A stretch of DNA of 61,209 nt from positions 1 to 61,209 of the forward strand of contig JAPTJF010000390.1 of the NCBI GenBank assembly GCA_029339195.1, read 5' to 3'. Position 1 is the stretch's first letter. Each line of letters begins with the position of its first letter. The position numbers and the translations under genes are program-made. Shown one piece after another: positions 34,201-45,700 of the stretch. Under the pieces are notes generated by a model. It was not told the origin of the DNA, ran no database searches, and worked only from the letters and a program-made list of their open reading frames with translations. The stretch is from Micractinium sp. NFX-FRZ (Eukaryota > Chlorophyta > Trebouxiophyceae > Chlorellales > Chlorellaceae).

Positions 34201-34663
34201 GCATGCATTTGAACGGCGTGCGCCGCACGTACACCCCGCACGTACACATGCATGCGCGGGCCGCACGCATGCACATGCTGCCCCGCATGCATGCCCCGCG
34301 CTCCTGCACAGCTGGGCAGCAGCAACGCCAGAATCCACACCACCGACAGCTGCAGCAGCACCACGCACCCGCCACGCGCGGCAGGATGATGCGGCCCGAC
34401 GACGCATCGCTGTTAGTCAGCTGCTTGGCCACCAACACGCAGCGGCGGCGAGGCAATGGGGCGGCAGCCTCCACCACCGGACGGAAGCTAGTCTTGGCTG
34501 CGGAAGAGGCAGTGGGCGAGCTGGCTGCGGGGCTGGCGAGCTTGCGGGGGCGCTGCCGTCCGATCAGTGTGACCGGCGCGGCGGCGGGGGCGGCGGGGGC
34601 CGACGTCACCGGCGCGAGCTGCAGGGCAGGCGGTACGGGTGGCAGGAGGCGGCTGGTCGGCAT
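31214..34663 (-). CDS. transcription factor with two B3 DNA-binding domains
   Basis: Exons 34663-34369, 34007-33942, 33725-33582, 33233-32599, 32252-32103, 31930-31214; phases close to 668 residues. First B3 domain (about 75-190): CVLVAKQLTNSDASSGRIIL, LGYRHYALAVKDCYG, YDFMIKSWANGTEHRRVFVL, FLRGHGVGVGDAVGI. Second B3 domain (about 330-430): LRICKVLTGYDLSSRRVVMP, then RWHFPTLHAWTNVAGRRGYL and REGDCLAVFRYAP. After each B3 domain comes a Cys/His motif of the same shape (HCTKAAGHPGFCSGPK; TCTKQAGHQGFCSGHK). Basic and acidic stretches follow (RSRAAKRPRRS). B3 proteins are plant-lineage nuclear regulators. The exon 4 donor region is duplicated in intron 4, and intron 1 holds a cluster of CATGCATG. 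Confidence 0.85.
32499..32630 (-). repeat. duplicated exon 4 end and donor in intron 4
   Basis: On the minus strand, GATGAGAGCCAG with donor GTGAGCAC at 32598 recurs as GATGAGAGCCTG with donor GTGAGCAC at 32505, 93 bases on. Flanking GTACTGATGGCAAGG-like sequence is also shared. The frame stays open. Confidence 0.85.
34165..34293. promoter_or_regulatory. cluster of CATGCATG (RY-type) motifs in B3 gene intron 1
   Basis: Five perfect CATGCATG octamers at 34165, 34176, 34189, 34247 and 34286, plus partial CATGCA at 34202 and 34268. In land plants the RY element CATGCA(TG) is the target of ABI3/FUS3/LEC2/VAL B3 domains. The octamer is palindromic, so strand does not matter. It also occurs singly elsewhere in this window. 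Confidence 0.5.
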
Positions 34664-36091
34664 GCCAGATGAGAATGTGCCTCAATGCATGTAATGCATG
34701 ATGGTGTGGGCCAATTAAAGTTTGCAAGTTTGCCACGGCGGTGGGACCACCGGCACCCTACTGCTCACTCCCAACAGAGCCCACCCAACGCCCCACCTGC
34801 TCGGTTCCCAGCGCCGCTGCGGCCGCGGCGTCCAGTGTGCTGTTGTCCAACGAGACGCTCAGGCTGCAGGCCAGCGGCTCCTTTTGGTGGTCTGCCACCG
34901 TCGGAGTACTAGTGTGCCAGTGAAGCTGACAGTCATGTTGCGAGGAGGGAATGTGCAGCCTTGGAGGGGCGCTGGCAAGCTCTAAGCTCGCCATAGCCGC
35001 GGCCTAGAGAAGAGGAAGCCGATCAGGCCTGCAGCACAAATTGGCAGTCTCCGCGTTGAGACCAGACCCGCGGCCCACTCTCGGCGGGCTCCTCGCAAGG
35101 CCCAGGCTATGGGTTGCAGGCCAGTGGTGCGGCAGGCGGCGTGGCGGAAGCACCGAGGGCAATGGTTTCACTTCCTACCCACCTTTGGTGTTATCTTCTG
35201 GGGAGAGCTGGTAGGCCCCTCTACAGGTGGTGATCAAGGAAATGCAGCAATGCACGCACAGGGGGGCAATGCATGTGCTTGAAGCATCACCGTGAAGTGC
35301 CTGCTGATGCTCGCAGGATTTGTTTGAGCCTCATCGCATGCTTCCGCGGACCCGCTGCGGCTATGGGGGCCTTGTATGGTTGCAAGTGCGCTCGGCGGGT
35401 CCACGGGAGCCCAAACGCCGCCGCGAGAGGGGGGCCAGGGGCCCCAGCCAGCCTTCCCGCCTACTGGCCGCTGACGCCGCCGGCTGCTGACCGCCCGCCG
35501 GCCAACCTCCACCCCTCCCAGAGTGACGCTGCCTCTCCCGTTCCCACTCAGGGGTCCCTGCATGTGTGACTTCCACAGTATGTATGGGCACGTGCTGCCA
35601 TGCTGCTGCAAGCCCCAAGACAGGGGCTGCAAGCAGCGCAATTCGAACAGTACGTCACCTGTCACGGCGGGTGGCATGTACCGCTGTTATGGCGGGGCTT
35701 ATCCCTGAGGGTGCACGTCCCTTAAACGTGTGTAATGTTGCAAGCGTGTCTGAGGGAGGTGCAACAAAGACAGCTGGTATGCTGGCAGCACAAAGCGGAG
35801 TGGGTGGAGGCGGGAGCAGCGCTGTACCGTCACCATCAAGCCGCCAATCTGGGCCACACGTCACACCATGCGGCTCCCAGCTTTGCCAACCGACTCTGCC
35901 ATGTTTTCGGAGCCTGGAGGAGTGGTACAGACAGGTGCAGGCGGCCGCGCTGGAGAGCACGCCAGGGCACGGCTCCCGCTGGCGCTGCCCACGGCTCCCT
36001 CTGAGCCTTGGATTGGCCGCATCATGACTTCCACGCTGCACACTGCCTCCTCGCTTGCAGCCCACCACCATGTCTCTGGGCAGAAATCATG
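34664..36091. other. intergenic region upstream of the B3 gene, no gene confirmed
   Basis: An ATG at 34994 (-) opens 79 codons with the plausible stretch VSLDNSTLDAAAAAALGTEQ before a GTGGGG donor, but no acceptor in phase with the B3 gene was found. Further left, open frames on both strands at 35234-36071 have no recognisable domain. Confidence 0.4.
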
Positions 36092-36096
36092 TTACA
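36092..36096 (-). terminator. TGTAA poly(A) signal of Fd-GOGAT
   Basis: TGTAA on the minus strand, 632 bases past the stop at 36728. The stretch between (36097-36727) has no recognisable exon and is taken as 3' UTR. Confidence 0.5.
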
Positions 36097-36727
36097 CATA
36101 ATGGGACCGAGGGGCTCAGGGGGGGGGGAGAGGCCATGCTGAAAAAAGGGCGGCGGCAGGGCGGGCGCCGCATGCCGCCGCCCGTCGCAGGTCGCCGGTA
36201 GCAGAGAGAGGATGGCGCGTCAAGCGGGGTCAGTTCAGAAGGGGGTTTCCTCTCACATGTGCTTCTTCAATGAAATTGCGTGCCGGCCAGGGGGCGGGGG
36301 AGGTGGGTCAGGAGGCATTGCGGCGGGGGGCCGCCCGCTGCCCTGCCTCGCAGGCCCACCCCTCGCCCCGCGCCCCGTGACCCCGCAGCCGGCGCGCCGC
36401 GAAGCGAAAATGGGGGGGGGCGGCAAGCAAGCGCAAGCGAACGAAATGCAATGAAAATGAGGTGGCGGTGTGGGAGGTGGTACATGCAAGGGCGGCGGCA
36501 GAGGGAGGCCACGGAGGGCAGGCCTCCTTGTATGCGTGGCGTGCGGTGGCAGCCCCCTCCGTCAGTGCGGACAGGACAGTGTTGCATTCTCAGCCAGAGA
36601 GGCCCCCCGGGGGCGGGCAAGGCCTCTGACATCACGAGCTGGAGCCAGCCGCTGCTGGCTGCAGCCTGCCAGCTGGCGCGGCACTACGCGTGGCGTCGCT
36701 GGCACCAGGCGCGAGCCAGGGGCTGTT

Positions 36728-39700
36728 TCATGCGGTGGCGGCCACCGCGCTGACGCCGCCCACCACGCCGGTGCCCACAGCCTCCTCCGCGGCCTTGCTG
36801 GCCTGGGGGGTGTTGGACTCGCTGGGAGGCACCAGCTGCCAGAACTTCTGCAGGCTGTTGGACCAGTCGCCCAGGATGGCCTTGCCCTTGGCAGAGCCTG
36901 CAGATAGAGGGGAAGGGGAAGGGTTCAAAACAATGAGCAGGGGAGGGAAACATGATAGACAGTTGCTTGAGGGCCGTCAGTTGGGGGCAGCAATGGGTGG
37001 GAGAAGGAAGCTGGCAGGGGGGGGCGTGCACACAGCAGGCCACACGTGCAAGCAGGACAGCAGAGCACACACGCAAACAGAAGGGCAGCAGAGCAGGAGC
37101 GCCCAGCCCGGCCCACGCACCGGTGCGCTCCACGTGAGCCTCAATCAGGCCGCGCAGGTGCGCCTCGCCCGCCGCCGTCTGCACCCGCTGGATCGCCACA
37201 ATCTCGCCGTTGACCAGGTTGGGGAAGTCGCCTGGGGAGGGGGAGGGGAGCACAAGCAGGGGCGGGAGGCAGGCAGCGTGAGGAGGGAGGCAGGCAGGGG
37301 GAGCAACAGGGGCGGGAATGAGGCAGCGGCTGGCACATCAGGTCGCCCGAGGGAGAGGTGGGGGCAGGGACGGTGGATGGAGGGAGAGGAGGGGTGCCAC
37401 GAGGGGGGGCAGGAGGGTGAAACTGGTCCAGAGATTTAGCACCCACAATTACCGAGCAAACCCCACGCTTGCAGTCACACAGCCAGCCAGTGCCTGCCCG
37501 CACTCACCCTCCTCGTCGTAAAAGTAGCCCAGGCCGCCAGTCATGCCGGCCGCCACGTTGCGGCCCACCTGGCCCAGGGACACCACGGTGCCGCCTGCAG
37601 AGGGCGCGGGGCGGGGGGAGGAGAGCGGGGGCGGTGCACGGTGGGACGAGAGCAGCAGGGCCAATTGCTCGGCCGGCCTGTTGACTGATGATGCAAACCA
37701 TCGTCACAAATGCGGGCGGGGTGATGACGAGAGCGTGCTGCACCCGCTCCTCTTAGCTGTCCCTCCTCTCCTCCTCCTGTTGTGCCCCTTCTTGTGTCCC
37801 AACTCCCATTCCAGCCTGTGCTCACCAGTCATGTACTCGCAGCAGTGGTCGCCAGTGCCCTCCACCACGGCCTCTGCGCGCGAGTTGCGCACCGCAAAGC
37901 GCTCGCCCGCGCGACCGCCCACAAACAGCTTGCCGCCGGTGGCGCCGTACAGGCACGTGTTGCCCACAATGGACGCCTCCTCGGGGGCAAACTTGGAGCC
38001 TGCGGGGGGCGCACGGGGAGCGGTGGCAGAGGGGGAGACACAGACAGGTCAGCTGGGGAGGGAGTGGAGGGCTGCTGCTGCTTGGTTGCTGTGTGGAGCA
38101 CGTGGTGGAGGGGCAGTGCTAACAGCGCTGTGGTAGGTGCAGCTGCCAGCACCCGCTTGCCACTCCCTGGCAAGCTCTGCCCGCTCCGCCACCTGCACCA
38201 GTGTGTGCCTTCTTCCCGCCCCCTGCCCAACAAGCCCGCTCATGGAGCAGCCTGCCCTGTGCGCTCACCGGGGGGGGGCACAATGGACACATCACCGCCG
38301 GCCATGCCCTTGCCCACGTAGTCGTTGGCCTCTCCCACCAGCCGCACCACCATGCCCTCCACCAGGAAGCAGGCAAAGGACTGGCCCGCGCTGCCCTGCA
38401 GGTTGAGCTCCAGGCGGCCGGTGAATCCACTGTCGCCGTACTTGCGCGCAACGGCGCCGCCCACGCGGCCCAGCGCCGAGCGATCCACGTTGACAATCTC
38501 GTAAGACTTGCTCACGGTGCCGGCAGTGTCGATGCAGGCCTGCGGTAGGGAGAAGCAAGCAGTGGGTGTGCATCAGCAGGGGGGCAGCAGCATGGGGAAG
38601 GGCTTCCCTAATGGAGCAGTGGCCGGCACGCAAGCGGTCAAACCCAGGCGGTCAAACCCAGGCGGTCAAACCGGAACCCGCGCACCCACGTGTGTGTCCC
38701 CCAGGGATGCGGGCACCCAGCCTGGGCGCCCATTGCTGTGCACCCGCTGCTGCAGCCCAGCGCCAGTCATCAGCCCCACGGTCAAACCCGCAGCATCCAG
38801 CACCCATGACCAAGTGATCAGCAAGAGCAGACACAAGGAAGCGGCAGGGGCAGCACCCACCTGCACGTCCTTGTCCTCCAGGATACGGTCGTCCAGCTGG
38901 GGCCCGTTGCTGTGCACCTCCTGCTCCAGGCGCGCCTTGCTGCTGCCCGTCTCGCCGGCAAAGGTGGTGAGGAAGGAGAGGTCCAGGCCGCCCGTCTTGG
39001 CCAGGGGCTGGCTGCGCTGCTTCAGCACGTCTGCAGGCGGGGGGCAGGGGGCGGGGGAGAGGTGAGCAGAAGGGGGCCGTGAAGAGGCGATTGGGAGGGT
39101 GAAAAGTGGAGGGGATCAGGGCCAGGAAGCACAACGGCACACGGGCTGGGAACTGGTGATCAGAGGATGGCATGGAGGCAAGTGCAGGCGGGCAGCTGAG
39201 GCCCCACCCTCCCCCCCCCCCCAGTCGCGAAAAACAGCCAGCCCATCCCTCCTTCCCACGCACACGCCAGCCAGCCATCGACCTGCAAAGCACAGCCAAC
39301 ACCACCCCCCTGTCACACGCAAGCACGCACGCCCCGCCGCTCACCCGCGCGCCCGATGAGCTCATTCATGGAGCGGAAGCCCAGCTGGGCCAGGCCCGCC
39401 CGCACCTCCTCCGCCACAAAGTGGAAGTAGTTGACCAGGTCCTCGGGGGCGCCTGCGGGGTGGGGTGGAGTGGGAGTGCAAGAAAGACGGGTAAGAAAGG
39501 AGGCGGAAGATGACAGTGGAAGCGGTTGGGCTAGAGCTTCAACACTGCCCAGCCAGCCCAGGCCATGACCCCAGCCACCCAGCCCGCCCGCCCCAGCGCG
39601 CACCAGGGAAGCGCGCGCGCAGCTCCTCGCGCTGGCTGGCCACGCCGACGGGGCAGTTGTTGGTGTGGCAGACGCGCGCCATGATGCAGCCGGTGGCAAT

Positions 39701-42700
39701 CATGGCGACGGTGCCAAAGCCGTACTCGTCGGCGCCCAGGGAGGCCATGACGAGGATGTCGCGGCCGGAGCGCATGCCGCCGTCGCAGCGCAGCGCCACA
39801 CGGTCGCGCAGGCCGTTGGTGGTCAGGATCTGCCCGGGAGAGGGGAAGCGGGCGGGCGGGAGGGGTAGGCGGGTGAGCGGGGGGTGCTGGGCGGGAACAG
39901 AGCTGACTGGCAGGAGGGACAACCTCAACAGCGTGTGATGCGCGAGAGAGGGAGGAGCCAGCGCTGACTGGGGATGCAACCGCGCTCCCTCTCGTGCTGC
40001 CCCCCACCCTGTGACAGCCCACAGCACGCTCTGCCTTCCAGAAGCAGGGCCTTCTTCTTCGCTCGCAAGGAGCAAGATCTGGTCTGGTGACTGGCGCAGG
40101 CACCTCCCGTGCCGCACCTGGTGCACCTCCGCCAGCCCCATCTCGATGGGCCCACCGCAGTGCTTGATGGAGGAGATGGGGGAGGCGCCGGTGCCGCCGT
40201 CGTGGCCAGAGATCTGCAGAGCGGGGAGCCAGGGGGTGAGGAAGCAAAGGGGCGGGAGGGTGGGCAGGGTGGGTGGGCAGGTGGGGGATGTAGGCAGGCG
40301 ACGGCAAAGTGTGATGTGGGGATGGCCGGCCGGCCACAAGGCCTGCTGCCGCTTCCTTCAGCTGACACCCGAAGCAATACCGCAATCACGCCCCCGCTCA
40401 AGGGCAGTCGGCGGGCTGCCCTGCTCAGCTGGCCTGGTGTGCTGACCTGGATGATGTCGGCGTTGGCCTTGGCCACACCGGAGGCGACGGTGCCGATGCC
40501 CGCCTGCGCCACCAGCTTCACAGACACCTTGGCCGTCTCGTTGACCTGCGGGGGTGGAGCACGGGAGTGGGGGTGGGAGGAGTTCAGTCTCCTCCATCTA
40601 CATGCAGTTTTGCATAAGGCCGAACCCAACCCGGTGCAGGTTGTAAATGAGTTGCGCCAGCCAGCCCCATCCTGATCCAACTTTAATCAACCAACTTTAA
40701 TCAACCACCAAGTAAACGACACCCAACTCAAAGCACGCAAGCCCCACGTGGTGCAGGTCGTACAAGAGCCAGCCCAACTGCTAGCTATCAGAATTGCTTC
40801 CCACCCAATCAACCAACAGCACCCAATTCACAGACCACAAGCCCACCTGGTGCAGGTCGTAGAAGAGCTGCGCCAGCAAGCCCCCTCCTGATCCCAGATT
40901 ATCCCATTCTATCCAACAGATACTATCCAACAAATACAACCTAACTGAAGCCCACAAGCCCCACCTGGTGCAGGTCGTAGATGAGCCAGCACCACCCTGA
41001 CCCCTTTCCACACAACCAACTATACCCATCACAACCCAACCCAAAGCCCACAAGCCGCACCTGGTGCAGGTCGTAGATGAGCTGTGCCAGGTCCTCAATG
41101 GAGTAGATGTCGTGGTGGGGGGGAGGGGAGATGAGGGGCACGCCCGGCTTGGAGCGACGCATGCCCGCAATGTAGGGGGACACCTTCTTGCCGGGCAGCT
41201 GGCCGCCCTCGCCTGCGGCACGCGGGCGGGGGGGAACAGAGAGAGCTCTGGTTAGGGGCTGTGATCGGGGGGGGGGGCGGGGGGTGGACTCAGGGCAGGC
41301 AGCGCTGGCAAGCTAGCAGCTCCAACAAGAGACGCAACTGCACTGCGGCTCAGCTGGCACCGGGCACACACACCGAGGTCAGCATGGCAAACGTGCGCCT
41401 GGCGGCAGCTGGCCCCCTGCATGCGGTAGCTGTGCTGTCCCCACCACCCCCTGTTCGCCATGCCAGCTCAGCTCACCGGGCTTGGCTCCCTGCGCAATCT
41501 TGATCTCCAGCTGCTCGGCGTTCACCAGGAACTCGGGGGTGACGCCAAATCGGCCAGAGGCCACCTGCGGGGAGGGGGAAGGCGTGGAGAGTACATACAG
41601 CCAGTGGTGAGCAGCACTGCCGCCTCGGGTCACAATCTACGGCCCACCAATCACGGGGCTCAACAGCAGCTGCCCACTCCTCTCACTGCTTTCCAAGCAG
41701 CTGCACTTCCCCAGCCTCCCCAGCTGCTGCAGTGCCCCAGTCGGCAAGCCCCCCACACCTGCTTGATGCGCGAGGTGGCGATGTCGCCATTCTTCAGGCC
41801 CTTGAGGTGGGGCAGGGTGGCGGACTTGCCATCGGCATCCACATCCGCCAGGCGCTCCCAGCGCACGGGGTCCTCACCACCCTCGCCTGCAAGCGAGGTT
41901 AGTCAAGGGGCGGGGGGTGGGGGGAGGTAAGGAGGGTGTTGCGTGCCCAGGGTGGAAGGCAGGGCGGAGAGGAGAGCGGACACAGGCAGCAAGGAGGGCC
42001 CCCCTGCCGACTCGCAAAGCCGGTGCAAACGCAAGGGGTGCCCTCACGCAGCTGCCCATGAATGGGAACCAATGCCAGTTCACTCACCGGAGTTGGACTT
42101 GCCGCCGATGCGGTTGACGGCAATGGCGATGGTCTCGTGGGTCTCACGGGAGATGGCCCCCAGGGACATGCCGCCCGTGCAGAAGCGGGACATGATGTCT
42201 GCAGGGGTGGGGGATGTGGGAGCAGGTGGTTGGGTGGGTGGGTGGGTGGCGCGGTGGGCTGTGAGACCGTCGCGTGGTTGATGATGCCTCTCTAGCTCCA
42301 GCACGCCAACCCCTTCCCCAAATCCCCCACCCTACCGCCCCTACACACTGCTGCCTCTCGTGCTGGTCCCTTCCTTCCCCCTCTCCTCGCGCCCCCGTTC
42401 ACCGGCCGCGAACTCCACCTCCCCAATGGGCCCGGACGCATGGCCCTCCCTCCCTCACCGCCCGACCCTGCCCCCCTTTCGCACGCCTCTTTCTTCCCCT
42501 CCGCCTCCCGCCTCACCGGCCGCAGGCTCGACCTCCTCGATGGGCACCGGCTTGCGGTCGCTCTTGAGCTCCAGCATGTCGCGCAGCACGTGCACGGGCG
42601 CCTCCTTGAAGTGCTGGGTGTAGGCGTCGTAGGCGGCCTGGCCAGCGGAGCCGTTGCCGCCCAGACCAATCGCCTTGTGCAGCAGCTTGGACATGGCCTG

Positions 42701-45700
42701 AAGAAGAATATGGGGCACAGGAGGGGAGTGCGGGAGCGGGTGAGGTGGTGTCTATAAGTGGGGTACAGGTAGCAATGGGGCTGGGGACTGGGGAGTCCGG
42801 GCAGCATGCACAACGGGGCGCACGCAACAGGCAGGGCCAGCACAGGCAGCGCAGCGCGGCGGAGCGCACCCACCCAGGCCCCGCTGAAGTGCGATGTGGC
42901 AGCGCCCGAACCTCACACCGCCCCCGCCCGCCCACCTGGTTGTTGGCGTGGTACTCGCCCTTGGGGCGGCTCTGGATGAAGCCGTAGTCGTCCAGCTTGG
43001 TCATGGCCTGTGGTCAGGGGAAGTGGGTCGGTGGATGGGTTGGTGAATGGGTTGGTGAGGGGGAGGTGCGGGCATTTGTGCGAGGCCAGCGCACGCATCG
43101 TGCAGGCTGCACACTCCAGCAAAACACTCCAGCAAAACACAGCTCGGCCCAGCCCAGACCAGCACGGAACGCAACAGCAACCGTGCCACGTCATCCGCCC
43201 GCCGGCACCCACCTTGTCGGGGAAGCCCTTGGCCCAGAAGGCCTCGGTCTCGCGCTGGATGTCGGCCAGCGACATGCCGCCGATGCGGGAGACGGAGCCG
43301 ACAAAGGCGGTGTCAATCACCTCGCGACCCAAACCATACACCTCAAAGATCTGCAGTACATCAGGAGAGTACGTACAGCGGACGGGTGGGGTGAGTGAGC
43401 ACAAAGGGCGGTGTCAATCACCTCGCGACCCAGGCCGTACACCTCAAAGATCTGCGGGCAGCGAGACAGGAAAACACCATCACATTGTCGTTCAGTCGGT
43501 GAGGCAGGAAAGCATGCAAATGCCACCACCCCAGCACCGCGTGCCCACCCCGTTCTATGTTGTACAAACTGTTCTTCTATGGTCAACAACCTGGCCCCAC
43601 CTGCGCGCCGTGGTAGCAGGAGAGCAGGGAGATGCCCATCTTGGACAGGATCTTGAGGATGCCCTTCTCCAGCGCCTTCTTGTAGTTGACGGTGGCAATG
43701 TCGGCAGACACGTCGGGCACCTGCGGGGCAGAAGAAGAAGGCCGAGCAGGGGCAGGAAGGGGACGGATGGGGCGGTTTGTATGAAGGAGGTTGGGGGGCA
43801 GGGCATTGCGTCCGGGCGGCCAGGGGGAATACGGAAGCGGCCAGCCGTGTCTTGTTGCCTCCCCCTCCCTCCTTTCCCTCCCTCCCTGGCCCCTCACCTT
43901 GCCGGCCTTGACCAGCGCCGCCGTGCGGGGGGAGGCGCGCCACTGGCGGCACGACTCGAATGCCAGGTAGGGGCACACGGCGTGGGCGCCGTAGCCCACC
44001 AGCATGGCCACGTGGTGGGTGGAGAAGCACTGGGCCGTCTCCACGGCAATGGAGGTCTCGGTACGCAGGCCTGCGGGAGGGGGCGAGGTGCGAGACAGTG
44101 GCAGGGCGGGGGCGTAAGTGTGTGCGCAGAATTGTATAGGCTGGGGCAGGAAAGAGAGTGTCAGGACAGCGAGGCAAGCGGAGGGTCGAGCAGGGCAGGC
44201 CAGCCTCAGGGGCGGAGCACGTGTCAGGGGCAGGGGGCAAACCAGCAAGCATACGCACCAGCGCGGATCAGGTGGTGGTGCACCGCGCCGGTGGCCAGCA
44301 GCGGGGGGATGGGGGGCGACAACTCCTCCATGTCCCCCTTGTCGCTCAGCACAACCAGCTGGCAGCCAGCACGCACAGCAGCCTCCGCCTGCGGGACATG
44401 GGGGTGGAAGGCAGAGGGGCGGGCAGGATGAGGTGAGGGGGATGCAGTGGGTGGGCGGGTGGCACGGGCGCGAGCGCACAGCGTGCGGCAGGCACCAGGC
44501 AGCATGAGAGAAGCTTTGTGTTGTGTTGTGTTCTGTTCTGTTGCATTTTGTGTTGTGTTGCCAAGCTAAACCAAAACAGCCGCACCTGCTTGCACAGCGC
44601 GGCCAGGGCCTCCTGCATGGCGGTCGGCTTGCCGGCAGAGTAGTGCAGGGAGAAGGTCTGGGCGGCCAGCGCCGAGTCGCCGCGCACGGCGTCCAGCTCA
44701 GACTCCAGCAGCACGGGGCTCTTGAGCATGATCTGGTTGTAGGAGCCTGCAGCAGGCGGGATGGGGAAGTGGAATAGAGGATGCCGGGGGTGAGGATGGC
44801 AAGGTGACACGGATTTGCACGTCGGCAGCTTGGACGACTTGAGGAATGCCTAGCAGTACGAATCAAGTGGGGCTAGCCAGAAGATTGGGGTGCAAGTGCT
44901 GAAGTGGGACCACATGCGAGTGAGTGTGAGGGCAGGGGTTGCAGCGGCGGGCTCTGCACCGGGGCAACCAAGACCTCAGACACTTTTGTGTTCCAGCGCT
45001 GAGCCTGGAAGCATGCTCACCCTGGCCCGGCTGCAGCAGGTTGCCGCGCCCGCCCAGCCGCATCTCCAGGGACATCACCAGGCCCTCACGCAGGGGGTCA
45101 ATCGGCGGGTTGGTCACCTGCGGGTGGACAGGTGGGAGGGGATGTGGGTAGGTGGGTGGGTGGATTGAGGGGCGGGAGGTGAGGGTGGGGGCCTGCCCCC
45201 CAGGAGGGAGAGGAGACGGCGGCACACACCCTGAGAGAGTGCAGGCGGGCAGGCAGCTGTACGTCAGCCGTGTGTTTTGCTGCCAAGTGAACAGCTACTG
45301 AGACCATCCACAGCCTGCTCGCCCGGTAGCATGCCCACACCGCTGCGGCCCTCCAGGCAGGCTGCCCAGCCCCACCAGGCTGTTGCCCCCACCTGGGCAA
45401 AGCGCTGCTTGAAGTAGTCGTAGAGCATGTGGGGGGTGGAGGCCAGCACGGGCAGGGGCACGTCGTCGCCCATGCAGTAAGTGGGCTCGGCGCCCGTCTG
45501 CGGGGGAAGGAGGGAGAGGAGGAAGGGCGGCGAGGGCATGGCTGGGTGGGTGGGAGGAGGGGCAGGCGGGATGGCAAGCAATGCGGCTTCACGGCAGGGA
45601 GCTGGCTTGGGGAGGGAGTCGAACCTCCACCACCCGCTACCGCTGGCGGCCCACGTGCACCCCTTCCCCAAGCATCTGGTGCTTTACAAAAGCGCCCCTT

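Noticed and set aside
34758..34994. Possible upstream exon of the B3 gene
   Set aside because: The peptide looks plausible, but no donor/acceptor pair gives the phase needed to join exon 1 of the B3 gene.
35566..36027. 154-codon plus-strand open frame
   Set aside because: No recognisable domain or splice partners; it lies next to the Fd-GOGAT poly(A) signal. Kept only as an intergenic note.
39531..40385. 284-codon minus-strand open frame in another frame of Fd-GOGAT
   Set aside because: It runs through two introns of Fd-GOGAT and does not match the family; long shadows are common in GC-rich DNA.
40631..41060. Regularly spaced repeats resembling a CRISPR array
   Set aside because: The repeats are the exon end QLIYDLHQ plus donor of a eukaryotic gene, with spacing alternating near 97 and 117 bases and diverged units; not CRISPR.
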